Origin: Desulfoprunum benzoelyticum
Lineage (GTDB): Bacteria; Desulfobacterota; Desulfobulbia; Desulfobulbales; Desulfocapsaceae
NCBI RefSeq assembly: GCF_014201505.1
Contig: NZ_JACHEO010000001.1
Coordinates: 310,001 to 374,000, forward strand
Reading direction: 5' to 3'
DNA length: 64,000 nt
The notes beneath the pieces are model-generated. The model saw only the letters and a program-made list of their open reading frames with translations, was not told the DNA's origin and did not search any database. Position numbers and translations under genes: made by a program. Of this stretch, positions 42,955 to 50,709 are shown in pieces. Positions within the stretch are counted from its first letter, which is position 1; every line of letters begins with the position of its first letter.

Positions 42955-44579
42955 GCCGTCTTCACCCGGGTGGCGGCCCAGACCGCCAGTTTTTCCCTGA
43001 AGATCTTGGCATTATGGCGGATATCGACCGGAAAGTCACGGTGGATCAGAAAATGGCGGATATCCCGGGTCAGCGGGTGCCGCCCGGCCAGTTCGCGGAC
43101 CTCGGCCAGGAGCTCGGCCTCGGGGCGGGATGTCTCGTGCGGCTGAACGATCAGCACTGCCTCCTGTACCGCCGGCTCGGCGGCGCTGGGGATGCCGACC
43201 AGGGCGGAGCGATAGACATCCGGGTGCTCGTTGACGATTGCCTCACAGGGGATGGTGTACAGCGTCTCCTGCAAGGTCACGACCCGGTGGGCCTTGCGGC
43301 CGCAGAACCACAGCCGGCCCTCGGCATCGCGGTAGCCGGTATCGCCCATCCGGTGCCACAGAGTCTCGCCGTCACGGATCTTGGCCAGCCGCGTCTCCGC
43401 CTCGTTATGGTCGTAGGCCCGGGTGACGACGTCGCCGCGGACGATGATCTCGCCGATCTTCCCCGGCGGCAGCTCTTCGACCCCACTGATATCGGCGATG
43501 ACCCCGTCGACCAGGCGGATGACCTTGATCTCGATCCCCGGCAGCGCCCGGCCGACGCAGGTCCCCCGGCCCTGGCGGCTCAGCGGCCAGGTGGCGGTCA
43601 GGATCTCGTCGCCTGTCATCGACACGATCGGCAGGCTCTCCGTCGCCCCGTAGGGCGTGTGGATGACCGCTCCGGCCGGCAGGATGGCCCGGACCCGCTC
43701 CAGCAGCTCCCCCGGCACCGGCGCCCCGGCCATCAGGACCTTGTGCAGCGACGGCAGGACGATCTTGTTGTGCAGGCAGTAGCGGCTGACGACGTTCCAC
43801 AGCGCCGGCGAACCGAACGAATAGGTGACCTGATGGCGGTTGATCGAGGCGATGAATCGGGCCGGGTTCACCTGGACCGGCCGGGTCGGGTCCATGTCGG
43901 GGATGATCGCCCGGGCCCCGAGGGCGGTGGAGAACAGGGCGAACAGCGGAAACGCCGGTTGATCGACGTCGGCGGCGGTAATCCCGTAATATTCGCGGAT
44001 CAGCCGCAGCTGGGCGGCAAAGATCGCATGCTCGAACCGCACCCCTTTCGGCGGCCCGGTCGAGCCGGTGGTGAAGATGATCGCCGCCAGGTCGTCCGCC
44101 GCCGGGACGTGACAGGGAAAATCACCCTCGTCGCGCGCGATCGCCCGGCTGATATCCGGCCCGAAAATTCCGCCCGAGAAGCCGCAGCAGAAGGAATGGC
44201 GGACGGTGGCGAAGGCTTTTCTGAACAGCCGGGCGAAGACCAGGGCCTGGGGGATGCCGATCAGGACCCAGGGGCTGACCCCGGCGATGCAGCGCCGCAG
44301 GTTGGCATAGCCCATCCCCGGATCGATCAGGATGACCGGGGCGCCGAGCTTGAACAGGGCGAAGGTCAGGCAGATGAAGTCGGCCGAGGGCCGCACCATC
44401 AGCATGGTGCGGTCGCCGGGACGCACCCCCCGCTGCTGGAGATAGCGGGCGTAGGCCGAGGAGCGCCGGCTCAGCTCGGCAAAGCTCACCTCCCGGCCGC
44501 TCCGGACTTCGACCAGGCCGATGGCCGGGCCGTGATCGCGGGCCACCGCATCGAGGGTCTCGGCGATATTGGTCGTCAT
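42951..44579 (-). CDS. oleC: OleC-type beta-lactone synthetase (AMP-binding enzyme)
   Basis: An ANL-superfamily enzyme that in head-to-head olefin synthesis turns a 2-alkyl-3-hydroxy acid and ATP into a beta-lactone. The 542 residues from ATG 44579 contain the P-loop IIFTTGSTGPPKGV, the later PYGATES adenylate motif, and the MGDTGYRDAEGRLWFCGRKAH hinge region (written here in two parts: MGDTGYRDAEG, RLWFCGRKAH). FALFKLGAPVILIDPGMG is typical of OleC. The ATG overlaps the oleB stop (ATGA). The reading frame is open to 44768 inside oleB, but that is a shadow. Confidence 0.9.
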   Translation of the reverse strand: MTTNIAETLDAVARDHGPAIGLVEVRSGREVSFAELSRRSSAYARYLQQRGVRPGDRTMLMVRPSADFICLTFALFKLGAPVILIDPGMGYANLRRCIAGVSPWVLIGIPQALVFARLFRKAFATVRHSFCCGFSGGIFGPDISRAIARDEGDFPCHVPAADDLAAIIFTTGSTGPPKGVRFEHAIFAAQLRLIREYYGITAADVDQPAFPLFALFSTALGARAIIPDMDPTRPVQVNPARFIASINRHQVTYSFGSPALWNVVSRYCLHNKIVLPSLHKVLMAGAPVPGELLERVRAILPAGAVIHTPYGATESLPIVSMTGDEILTATWPLSRQGRGTCVGRALPGIEIKVIRLVDGVIADISGVEELPPGKIGEIIVRGDVVTRAYDHNEAETRLAKIRDGETLWHRMGDTGYRDAEGRLWFCGRKAHRVVTLQETLYTIPCEAIVNEHPDVYRSALVGIPSAAEPAVQEAVLIVQPHETSRPEAELLAEVRELAGRHPLTRDIRHFLIHRDFPVDIRHNAKIFREKLAVWAATRVKTA

Positions 44580-45517
44580 CGTCGCCCCTCCGCCCCGGCC
44601 GTGGCCTCGCCGGCGAAAAACTGCCGCAGCAACGGAGCGATGGCGGTGAACTTGTCCTCGAGGACATAGTGGCCGCCATCGGTGAAAAAATATTTCTGCG
44701 CTTCGGGAAACCGCTCGCACCACTCCTGATAAAAGACGCCGTCGAAGCAGAAATCCCGCCCGCCCCACAGCAGCAGCAGCGGCACCTGCAGCCGCCGCAG
44801 GACCGCGAGGCCGTTTTCGACCTCCACCAGGGTGGAATAACTGCGATCGCCCGGGCCGAGCGGGATGTCGCGGACGAATTCATGGACCGCGACCCGGTTG
44901 CGCCAGGAGTTGTAGGGGGCGAGATAGGCCCGGGCCACGTCGTCCGGCAGTCTGGTCGCCACCGCCATCGTCGGCGCCGCCCCGGCGAAGCCGTTCAGCC
45001 CCCGGACGAGCAATCGGCCGACGATCGGCCAGCGGCAGACCCGGATCCGCAATGGGATCCGGGTCGAGCGGAAGGCGGCGGTATTCATCATCACCAGGCG
45101 CTCGATCCGCTCGGGATGACGGCCGGCGCAGCCCATGGCGATCGCCCCGCCCCAGTCGTGGCCGACCAGCGAATAGCGGTTTATCCGCAGATGATCGAGG
45201 AGCTGCTGGAGATTGGCGATATGCTGCGCCAGGGTGTAGCTGTAGTCCTGCGGTTTGTCCGACAGGCCGCAACCGATGTGATCGAGGGCGATGACCCGGT
45301 GGTCCGGGGCCAGCAGGCTGATGACCTTGCGGTAATAGTAGGACCAGGTCGGGTTGCCGTGGACCAGCACGACGACCGGCCCCTCCCCTTCGTCGACATA
45401 ATGGAGACGGTGCCCCGAGATCTGAAGAAACCGGGAAGTGAAGGGATAGTCTGGATACACTGCGACGTTCTCGCCAGGGGATTGGAGCCGGTCTCTCGCC
45501 GGCCTGCAGATGGTCAT
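44576..45517 (-). CDS. oleB: OleB-type beta-lactone decarboxylase (alpha/beta hydrolase)
   Basis: A haloalkane-dehalogenase-like alpha/beta hydrolase of 313 residues. OleB removes CO2 from the OleC beta-lactone to give a cis-olefin. HGNPTW (53-58), the nucleophile Asp in VGHDWGG (D121), NTAAFRSTRIPLRI, VRGLNGFAGAA and the catalytic His in DGGHYVLED all match OleB. The ribosome site is weak, and a later start cannot be excluded, but the YPFTSRFLQI start region is conserved. First gene of the ole set; oleA is not upstream, where the divergent cspA region lies. Confidence 0.9.
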   Translation of the reverse strand: MTICRPARDRLQSPGENVAVYPDYPFTSRFLQISGHRLHYVDEGEGPVVVLVHGNPTWSYYYRKVISLLAPDHRVIALDHIGCGLSDKPQDYSYTLAQHIANLQQLLDHLRINRYSLVGHDWGGAIAMGCAGRHPERIERLVMMNTAAFRSTRIPLRIRVCRWPIVGRLLVRGLNGFAGAAPTMAVATRLPDDVARAYLAPYNSWRNRVAVHEFVRDIPLGPGDRSYSTLVEVENGLAVLRRLQVPLLLLWGGRDFCFDGVFYQEWCERFPEAQKYFFTDGGHYVLEDKFTAIAPLLRQFFAGEATAGAEGRR

Positions 45518-45868
45518 GTTTTTTTAAAGCAGCTCCAAATGATACCCGGAATGCACCGGCTGTCAATCCTTTTGCCCCGTCCCCGGCGATCATTGGCTGC
45601 CGGGATTGGCCGGCACAGCGAATTCAGGCCGCTTCTCCAAATCGAAGACCTGAAGAAATATGTTGCTTTTCCCCCAATAAATGATAATTTTAAGCGTTGC
45701 TGTCGTGTTTCAGGGCTGGCGGATATTTTCAGTAAACAGCGCCGGCACCGCACCTGTTCGAATTTCCGATAGTGCAATCGCAGACGCGACAAGCTGAAAT
45801 CCGGCCGTCCAAAGCCGGGAAACATCATACGGTTCCAGTTGGGAACTGAGTTCAAAAGGAGTAGTAGC
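45518..45868. other. Divergent oleB/cspA regulatory region
   Basis: About 350 bases between the start of oleB (minus) and cspA (plus). An 81-codon minus frame (45710-45955) is judged chance. The cspA side has two small potential hairpins before the ribosome site, CCGGC/GCCGG (45801-45818) and GTTCC/GGAAC (45832-45846), consistent with a structured cold-shock leader. No promoter is clear by eye. Confidence 0.45.
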
Positions 45869-46069
45869 ATGGCTGAAGGTACTGTAAAGTGGTTTAATGA
45901 CGCGAAAGGTTTTGGCTTTATCGAGCAGGATGGCGGACAGGATGTGTTCGTCCATTACTCCGCCATCAAAACTGAAGGCTTCAAGTCCCTTGAAGAAGGG
46001 GCTCGGGTAAGCTTCCAGATTGTCGATGGCCCGAAGGGACCTGCTGCCGATAATGTCGTCAAGATATGA
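45869..46069 (+). CDS. Cold shock protein CspA family
   Basis: A 66-residue single-stranded nucleic acid binding OB-fold protein that melts RNA structure. Both RNA-binding motifs are present: [12 protein letters not shown] (RNP1) and DVFVHYSAI (RNP2), and the end [10 protein letters not shown] is typical. AAAGGAG (45855-45861) precedes the ATG. A strong intrinsic terminator follows 22 bases after the stop, so it is a single-gene unit. Paralogues elsewhere in the genome are likely, so a cspA-number is not assigned. Confidence 0.97.
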   Translation: MAEGTVKWFNDAKGFGFIEQDGGQDVFVHYSAIKTEGFKSLEEGARVSFQIVDGPKGPAADNVVKI

Positions 46070-46091
46070 TCATTGAGTAATCAGCAGCACC

Positions 46092-46126
46092 AAAGGACCC
46101 TGCTCCGGCAGGGTCCTTTTTTTTTT
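46092..46126 (+). terminator. Rho-independent terminator of the csp gene
   Basis: A perfect 12-bp stem AAAGGACCCTGC / GCAGGGTCCTTT with loop TCCG, followed by a run of ten T. One of the clearest terminators in the window. Confidence 0.95.
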
Positions 46127-46146
46127 ATCTTTTTTTGCCACCGACC

Positions 46147-47196
46147 ATGGAAGACTGGCAGAAGCTCCTGCATGCGAGCGCCACCACCGGTTCCGCCCTG
46201 CAGGCCCATTTCCCCATCGATACGACGGTGCTCGAACGGGTGACGGCGGTCTACCCGATGCGGATCAACCCCTATTACCTCGGCCTGATCCGGGACCAGG
46301 ACGATCCCCTGGGAAAACAGGCGATCCCCGATATCCGGGAACTGACCGACACGGTCTGCGTTGCCGATCCGCTCGCCGAGGAACGCCTCAGCCCGACCCC
46401 CCTGATCGTCCACAAATATCCCGACCGTGTCCTCTTTCTGGTCTCGAACCAGTGCGCGATGTACTGCCGCTTCTGCACCCGCAAGCGCCTGGTCGGCACG
46501 GCGGCGATGCGCATCACCGACGACCTGCTCCACCAGGGCCTCGACTACATCCGCCGCCACCCGACGATCCGCGAGGTCCTCGTCTCCGGCGGCGACCCGC
46601 TGCTGCTGCCGGACGACCGGATCGACGCCCTGCTCGCCGCGCTGCGGGCAATCCCGACGGTGGAGATCATCCGCATCGGCAGCCGGGTCCCCTGCACCCT
46701 GCCGATGCGCATCACCGACCGCCTGGCCGCGATCCTGAAAAAATACCATCCCCTCTACCTCAACACCCATTTCAACCATCCCGCCGAAATCACCGCCGAG
46801 GCCGCGGCGGCCTGCACCCGCCTCGCCGACGCCGGCATCCCGCTCGGCTCGCAGACCGTGCTGCTGCGCGGGGTGAACGACGACCTTGCCACGATCCGGA
46901 CCCTGATGCGGGCCCTGCTGCGGATCCGGGTCAAGCCCTACTACCTCTTCCAGGCCGACCTGACCCGCGGCACCGATCATTTCCGCACCCCGGTGCGCGC
47001 CGGGATCGCGATCATGCGCGGCCTGTACGGCCATCTCTCGGGGATGGCGGTGCCGACCTTCGCCCTCGACGCCCCCGGCGGCAAGGGCAAGATCCCCCTG
47101 ACGCCGCAGTACATCCTTCAGCACGGCGACGGCCTCGTCTTTGCCAACTATCGCGGCGAAACCTGCACCTACCCCGAGTCCGGCGACCCCTGCTGA
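46147..47196 (+). CDS. KamA-family radical SAM protein (lysine 2,3-aminomutase-like)
   Basis: A PLP- and SAM-dependent radical enzyme. The 349 residues contain the cluster motif CAMYCRFC (C103, C107, C110), VSGGDPLLL, a NTHFNHPAEIT segment, and the lysine-aminomutase ending PTFALDAPGGKGKIPL with the PLP-lysine region. It is shorter than clostridial KamA (about 416) and near EpmB in length, but the CTRKR and DAPGGKGKIP motifs favour KamA. Beta-lysine as product is likely, not shown; no ablB acetyltransferase is next to it. ATG 46147 is chosen; a TTG at 46135 sits in the T-rich tail of the terminator. No ribosome site is visible. Confidence 0.86.
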   Translation: MEDWQKLLHASATTGSALQAHFPIDTTVLERVTAVYPMRINPYYLGLIRDQDDPLGKQAIPDIRELTDTVCVADPLAEERLSPTPLIVHKYPDRVLFLVSNQCAMYCRFCTRKRLVGTAAMRITDDLLHQGLDYIRRHPTIREVLVSGGDPLLLPDDRIDALLAALRAIPTVEIIRIGSRVPCTLPMRITDRLAAILKKYHPLYLNTHFNHPAEITAEAAAACTRLADAGIPLGSQTVLLRGVNDDLATIRTLMRALLRIRVKPYYLFQADLTRGTDHFRTPVRAGIAIMRGLYGHLSGMAVPTFALDAPGGKGKIPLTPQYILQHGDGLVFANYRGETCTYPESGDPC

Positions 47197-47217
47197 CAGC
47201 TATTGCCGTCGCCCCGC

Positions 47218-47247
47218 TTGCCTGCCTGCCGGCCTTGCCGCTATAAT
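47218..47247 (+). promoter_or_regulatory. Candidate sigma70 promoter for the gene at 47320
   Basis: TTGCCT at 47218-47223 and a perfect TATAAT at 47242-47247 are separated by 18 bases. It lies just past the kamA stop and about 70 bases before the next start. Confidence 0.5.
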
Positions 47248-47319
47248 GGCGCAACACCTTTGTTTTCCCGCTCGAAGGGGAAGGCGCTGCAGAGACCACA
47301 ACCGCCCAAGGATCCGCGT

Positions 47320-48006
47320 ATGCAACGGCTGGACAAGACCTTTAGCTACAATTTCCTGTTCCCGGACGGGGGGCAGAAGCTCTTTCGCATCACCCTCGAC
47401 GCCGGCGCCCATTACCGCAACAGCAGCCGGGAGCCCCGGCCGGAATGGACGCGGCTGCCGCATCACCAGTGCCCGCACTGCCTGCTGACGCCGGCCGACA
47501 CCAGCCATTGCCCGATAGCCGTCAACCTCGCCGAGCTCGTCGCCGCCTTCCAGGACACCGCTTCCTACCGCGACTGCACCGTTTCCTGTATCGGCGCCGG
47601 GCGGACGGTGACGAAAAAGACCTACGTCCAGGACGGGCTGAGTTCGATCATGGGGATCATCATGGCCACCAGCGGCTGCCCCACCCTCGATCTGCTGCGG
47701 CCGATGGCCTGGTTTCACCTCCCCTTCGCCGCTGTCGACGAAGCGCTGTTCCGCTCCGCCTCGACCTATCTGCTGCGCCAGTATTTCGAGGTGCAGCAGG
47801 GGGACCAGCCCGATTTTTCCCTGGACCGGATCAAGGCGCACTACGCCAATATCGAACGGGTCAACCACGGCATCCTGGAGCGGATCCGCCACGCCACCGT
47901 GCTCGATGCCGACCGCAACGCCATCGTCATCCTCAACAGCCTCGCCCAGATCCTCGGTCTCGAGGTCGACGACAGCCTCGAGTCCCTGCGGCCGCTGTTC
48001 CGCTAG
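47320..48006 (+). CDS. Conserved protein of unknown function with CxxC motif
   Basis: A 228-residue cytosolic protein from ATG 47320; the frame is open to 47203 but that part includes the promoter. It has HHQCPHCLL then HCPIAVNLAELV, so C51, C54 and C64 could bind a metal. A conserved-looking core follows: QDGLSSIMGIIMATSGCPTLD, given here as QDGLSSIMGI and IMATSGCPTLD, then RPMAWFHLPFA, then YLLRQYF. I recognise this pattern as a family widespread in deltaproteobacteria but know no function for it. Convergent with priA, 23 bases apart. Confidence 0.75.
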   Translation: MQRLDKTFSYNFLFPDGGQKLFRITLDAGAHYRNSSREPRPEWTRLPHHQCPHCLLTPADTSHCPIAVNLAELVAAFQDTASYRDCTVSCIGAGRTVTKKTYVQDGLSSIMGIIMATSGCPTLDLLRPMAWFHLPFAAVDEALFRSASTYLLRQYFEVQQGDQPDFSLDRIKAHYANIERVNHGILERIRHATVLDADRNAIVILNSLAQILGLEVDDSLESLRPLFR

Positions 48007-48029
48007 CCTGCTGCCTCGCGAGCGGGAGA

Positions 48030-50552
48030 CTACATCATGTTTTCGGGATCGACATCGATGAGCAGCCGGCAGCTCGCGGCCACCAGCTCCGGCCGGTGCT
48101 CCCGTACCTGTCGGCACAGCATGTGCAATTGGTCGAGATCGGCGGCCTTGAGCAGGAGCTGCCAGCGGTAGTTGCGGTTGATCCGCTCGAGCGGCGCCGG
48201 CGCCGGGCCGAGGATCTCCACCCCCGCCTGCAGCCGTTTCTTCTCGTCGCGGCAGAATCCGGCCAGGCGCTGCGCTCCCTGCCGCACCTCCTCCTCCTTC
48301 TCCCCCTGGATATGGAAGGCCACCAGGCGGACAAAGGGCGGAAAGGCCGGGTTGCGCCGCAGCTCCAGCTCCTGCCGGTACAGTTCCTCGTACTGGTGCT
48401 GCTGGGCCAGGCGGATCGAATAGTGGTCGGGGCGCATGGTCTGGATGATGACCCGGCCCGGTGATTCGCCCCGGCCGGCCCGGCCGGTGACCTGGGTGAT
48501 GAGCTGGAAGGTCTTCTCCGCCGCCCGGAAATCGGGCATGTTGAGACCGCCGTCGGCCCACACCACCCCGACCAGGGTGACATGGGGGAAGTGGTGGCCC
48601 TTGGCGATCATCTGGGTGCCGACCAGGACATCGATCTCGCGGTCGTGCATCGCCCGTAAGAGCTTCAGGAAGACCTTGCGGTCGGCGGCGGTATCGGAGT
48701 CGAGGCGGGCGATCCGGGCCGCCGGCAGCAGCAGCCGCGCCTCCTCCTCGACCCGCTCGGTGCCGAACCCGACCGGCACCATCGCCCCGGTCGACCGGCA
48801 GTGACTGCAGATCACCCGCTGGTCGAGGCTGTAGCCGCAGTAGTGGCAGACCAGGCGCCCCTGGGCCCTGTGCAGCGTCAGGGCGACATGGCAGTGCAGG
48901 CATTCGACCGGGGCGCCGCAGTCCTGGCACAGCAGGACCGGGGCAAAGCCGCGACGGTTGAGCAGCAGCAGACTCTGCTGGCCCGCCGCAAGATTGTCCA
49001 GCAGCGCCTGGCGCAGCTCCCGGCGGAACAGACCCTTTTCCCCACCCCGGCCTTTCCGGCTGAGATCGACGACCGTCACCGCCGGCAGGCTTCTGTCCCC
49101 CACCCGTTCCTTCATCTGCAGCAGCGTATATTTGCCGCTGCCGGCATGGTAATAGCTCGTCACCGACGGCGTCGCCGAGCCGAGCAGGACCACGGCGTCG
49201 TGGCAGCGGCCGCGCAGCACCGCCAGATCGCGGCCGTTGTAACGGAAGGCGTCATCCTGCTTGAAGCCGCTGTCATGCTCCTCGTCGACGACGATCAGGC
49301 CGGGGTCGGCCAGCGGTGCAAACAGCGCCGAGCGGGCGCCGATGACAACTTTGGCCCGGCCGCTCAGCGCCAGATGCCACTGGTCGAACCGCTCCGCCCC
49401 GGTCAGCCCGGAATGGAGCAGCACCACGGTCTCGCCGAAACGGGCCAGGAACTGGGCCTCGATCTGGGTGGCGAGGGCGATCTCCGGCACCAGGACCAGG
49501 ACATCCCGGCCCAGGGCCAGGGTTGTCTCCGCCGCCCGCAGATAGACCTCGGTCTTGCCGCAGCCGGTGATCCCATGGAGCAGGAAGGTCCGGTACGACC
49601 GGGCCGCCAGCGCCGGTTCGATCTGCGCCAGGACCTGCTGCTGCCCCGGCGTCAGCGCCTCCGGCCGCGGCGTCGGCGGCAGCGGCTCGCCGAAGGGGGT
49701 GCGATAGACCCGGCACGTCTGCTGTTCGATCAGTCCCTTCGCCACCAGCGCGATGGTTGCCTTGCGGGCGCCGCCATAGCGCCCGAACAGCTCCCGCGCC
49801 GGGACCTTCGCCGCCCCGGATGCGGCCATCAATGCGGTCAGGGCCGCCAGGGTCTGGCGTTCGCTGCGTTTGAGATCGCCCGGAAGTACCTGGCTCCAGC
49901 CGGCATCATCCGGCCCCGTTTCCGTTCCATGATGCTCAAGACCCGCCCGGAGCCCCGGCGCCAGCGTGAACAGGGTCTCGATCTTTTCCCGGACCGCATC
50001 CGCCTCGACGATGTCCTGCAGTTGCAGCACGCCCTGCTCGACCAGCGCCTCGATCTGCGGCCGCGTCGCCTTCGCCCCCAACAGCTTGCGGCTGGCCGCC
50101 GCCGGCAGCCGCCGACTCGTCAGCAGTTCACCCACCCAAGGTGGCGGTTCAGCTCCAAAAAAACCACGCAACTCCTGGTCCCGGCCTGGGACCAGGGCGA
50201 TCGCCCGCGCCGAGCGCGGGGCCATCCCGGCCGGCAGGGCCGCCTTGATCACCAGCCCCAGCGGGTAATGGTAGTAGGATGATGCCCAGCGGAAAAAGGG
50301 CAGCATATTGGCAGGGAAGAGAGGACTGCGATCGAGGACCTTTGTGACCCGCCGGACGGTATAGGCCACGTCCTCCATCGCCACGACCGCCAGGACGTAG
50401 CCGGTGACGCCGCGGCCGCCGAGCGGCACCAGCACCCGCAGGCCGACCGGATCGCCGGCGGTTCCGGGGGGCGCCGGCAGCAGCGCGTCCTCGAGGTCAT
50501 AGGTCAGGGGCTGGTCAAGGGGGGCGGCAACGGCGACTTCGACACGGATCAT
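48030..50552 (-). CDS. priA: Primosomal protein N' (PriA helicase)
   Basis: 3'-to-5' superfamily 2 DNA helicase that restarts stalled replication forks. The 840-residue product has an N-terminal DNA-binding domain (PLDQPLTYDL, VPLGGRGVTGYVLAV), Walker A GITGCGKTEVYLRA, a DEEH box (VVDEEHDSGFKQDD), and the zinc-binding cysteine cluster CQDCGAPVECLHC with CHYCGYSLDQRVICSHC. The helicase end (GTQMIAKGHHFPHVTLVGV) is also intact. Longer than E. coli PriA (732) mostly before the helicase core, around residues 130-300. Divergent from hrpA. Confidence 0.96.
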   Translation of the reverse strand: MIRVEVAVAAPLDQPLTYDLEDALLPAPPGTAGDPVGLRVLVPLGGRGVTGYVLAVVAMEDVAYTVRRVTKVLDRSPLFPANMLPFFRWASSYYHYPLGLVIKAALPAGMAPRSARAIALVPGRDQELRGFFGAEPPPWVGELLTSRRLPAAASRKLLGAKATRPQIEALVEQGVLQLQDIVEADAVREKIETLFTLAPGLRAGLEHHGTETGPDDAGWSQVLPGDLKRSERQTLAALTALMAASGAAKVPARELFGRYGGARKATIALVAKGLIEQQTCRVYRTPFGEPLPPTPRPEALTPGQQQVLAQIEPALAARSYRTFLLHGITGCGKTEVYLRAAETTLALGRDVLVLVPEIALATQIEAQFLARFGETVVLLHSGLTGAERFDQWHLALSGRAKVVIGARSALFAPLADPGLIVVDEEHDSGFKQDDAFRYNGRDLAVLRGRCHDAVVLLGSATPSVTSYYHAGSGKYTLLQMKERVGDRSLPAVTVVDLSRKGRGGEKGLFRRELRQALLDNLAAGQQSLLLLNRRGFAPVLLCQDCGAPVECLHCHVALTLHRAQGRLVCHYCGYSLDQRVICSHCRSTGAMVPVGFGTERVEEEARLLLPAARIARLDSDTAADRKVFLKLLRAMHDREIDVLVGTQMIAKGHHFPHVTLVGVVWADGGLNMPDFRAAEKTFQLITQVTGRAGRGESPGRVIIQTMRPDHYSIRLAQQHQYEELYRQELELRRNPAFPPFVRLVAFHIQGEKEEEVRQGAQRLAGFCRDEKKRLQAGVEILGPAPAPLERINRNYRWQLLLKAADLDQLHMLCRQVREHRPELVAASCRLLIDVDPENMM

Positions 50553-50709
50553 GGTACTGGCATTTCCTGCTGCGTTGACTTCAATCTTTCAACTATAATG
50601 CCGCCAATCCGTGCTTTGGCGGTGGCGGCAGGGATCCGGATGTGGTATGACATGCCGGTCCCGGCCTCACCACAGATACCACAAATCCACGACCACAGCC
50701 ATTCTTTCC

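Noticed and set aside
45710-45955. 81-codon minus-strand frame overlapping the csp gene
   Set aside because: It runs antisense through the csp start and has no ribosome site.
50575-50599. TTGACT and TATAAT before hrpA as a promoter
   Set aside because: Both boxes are good but only 13 bases apart, too close for a standard sigma70 promoter.
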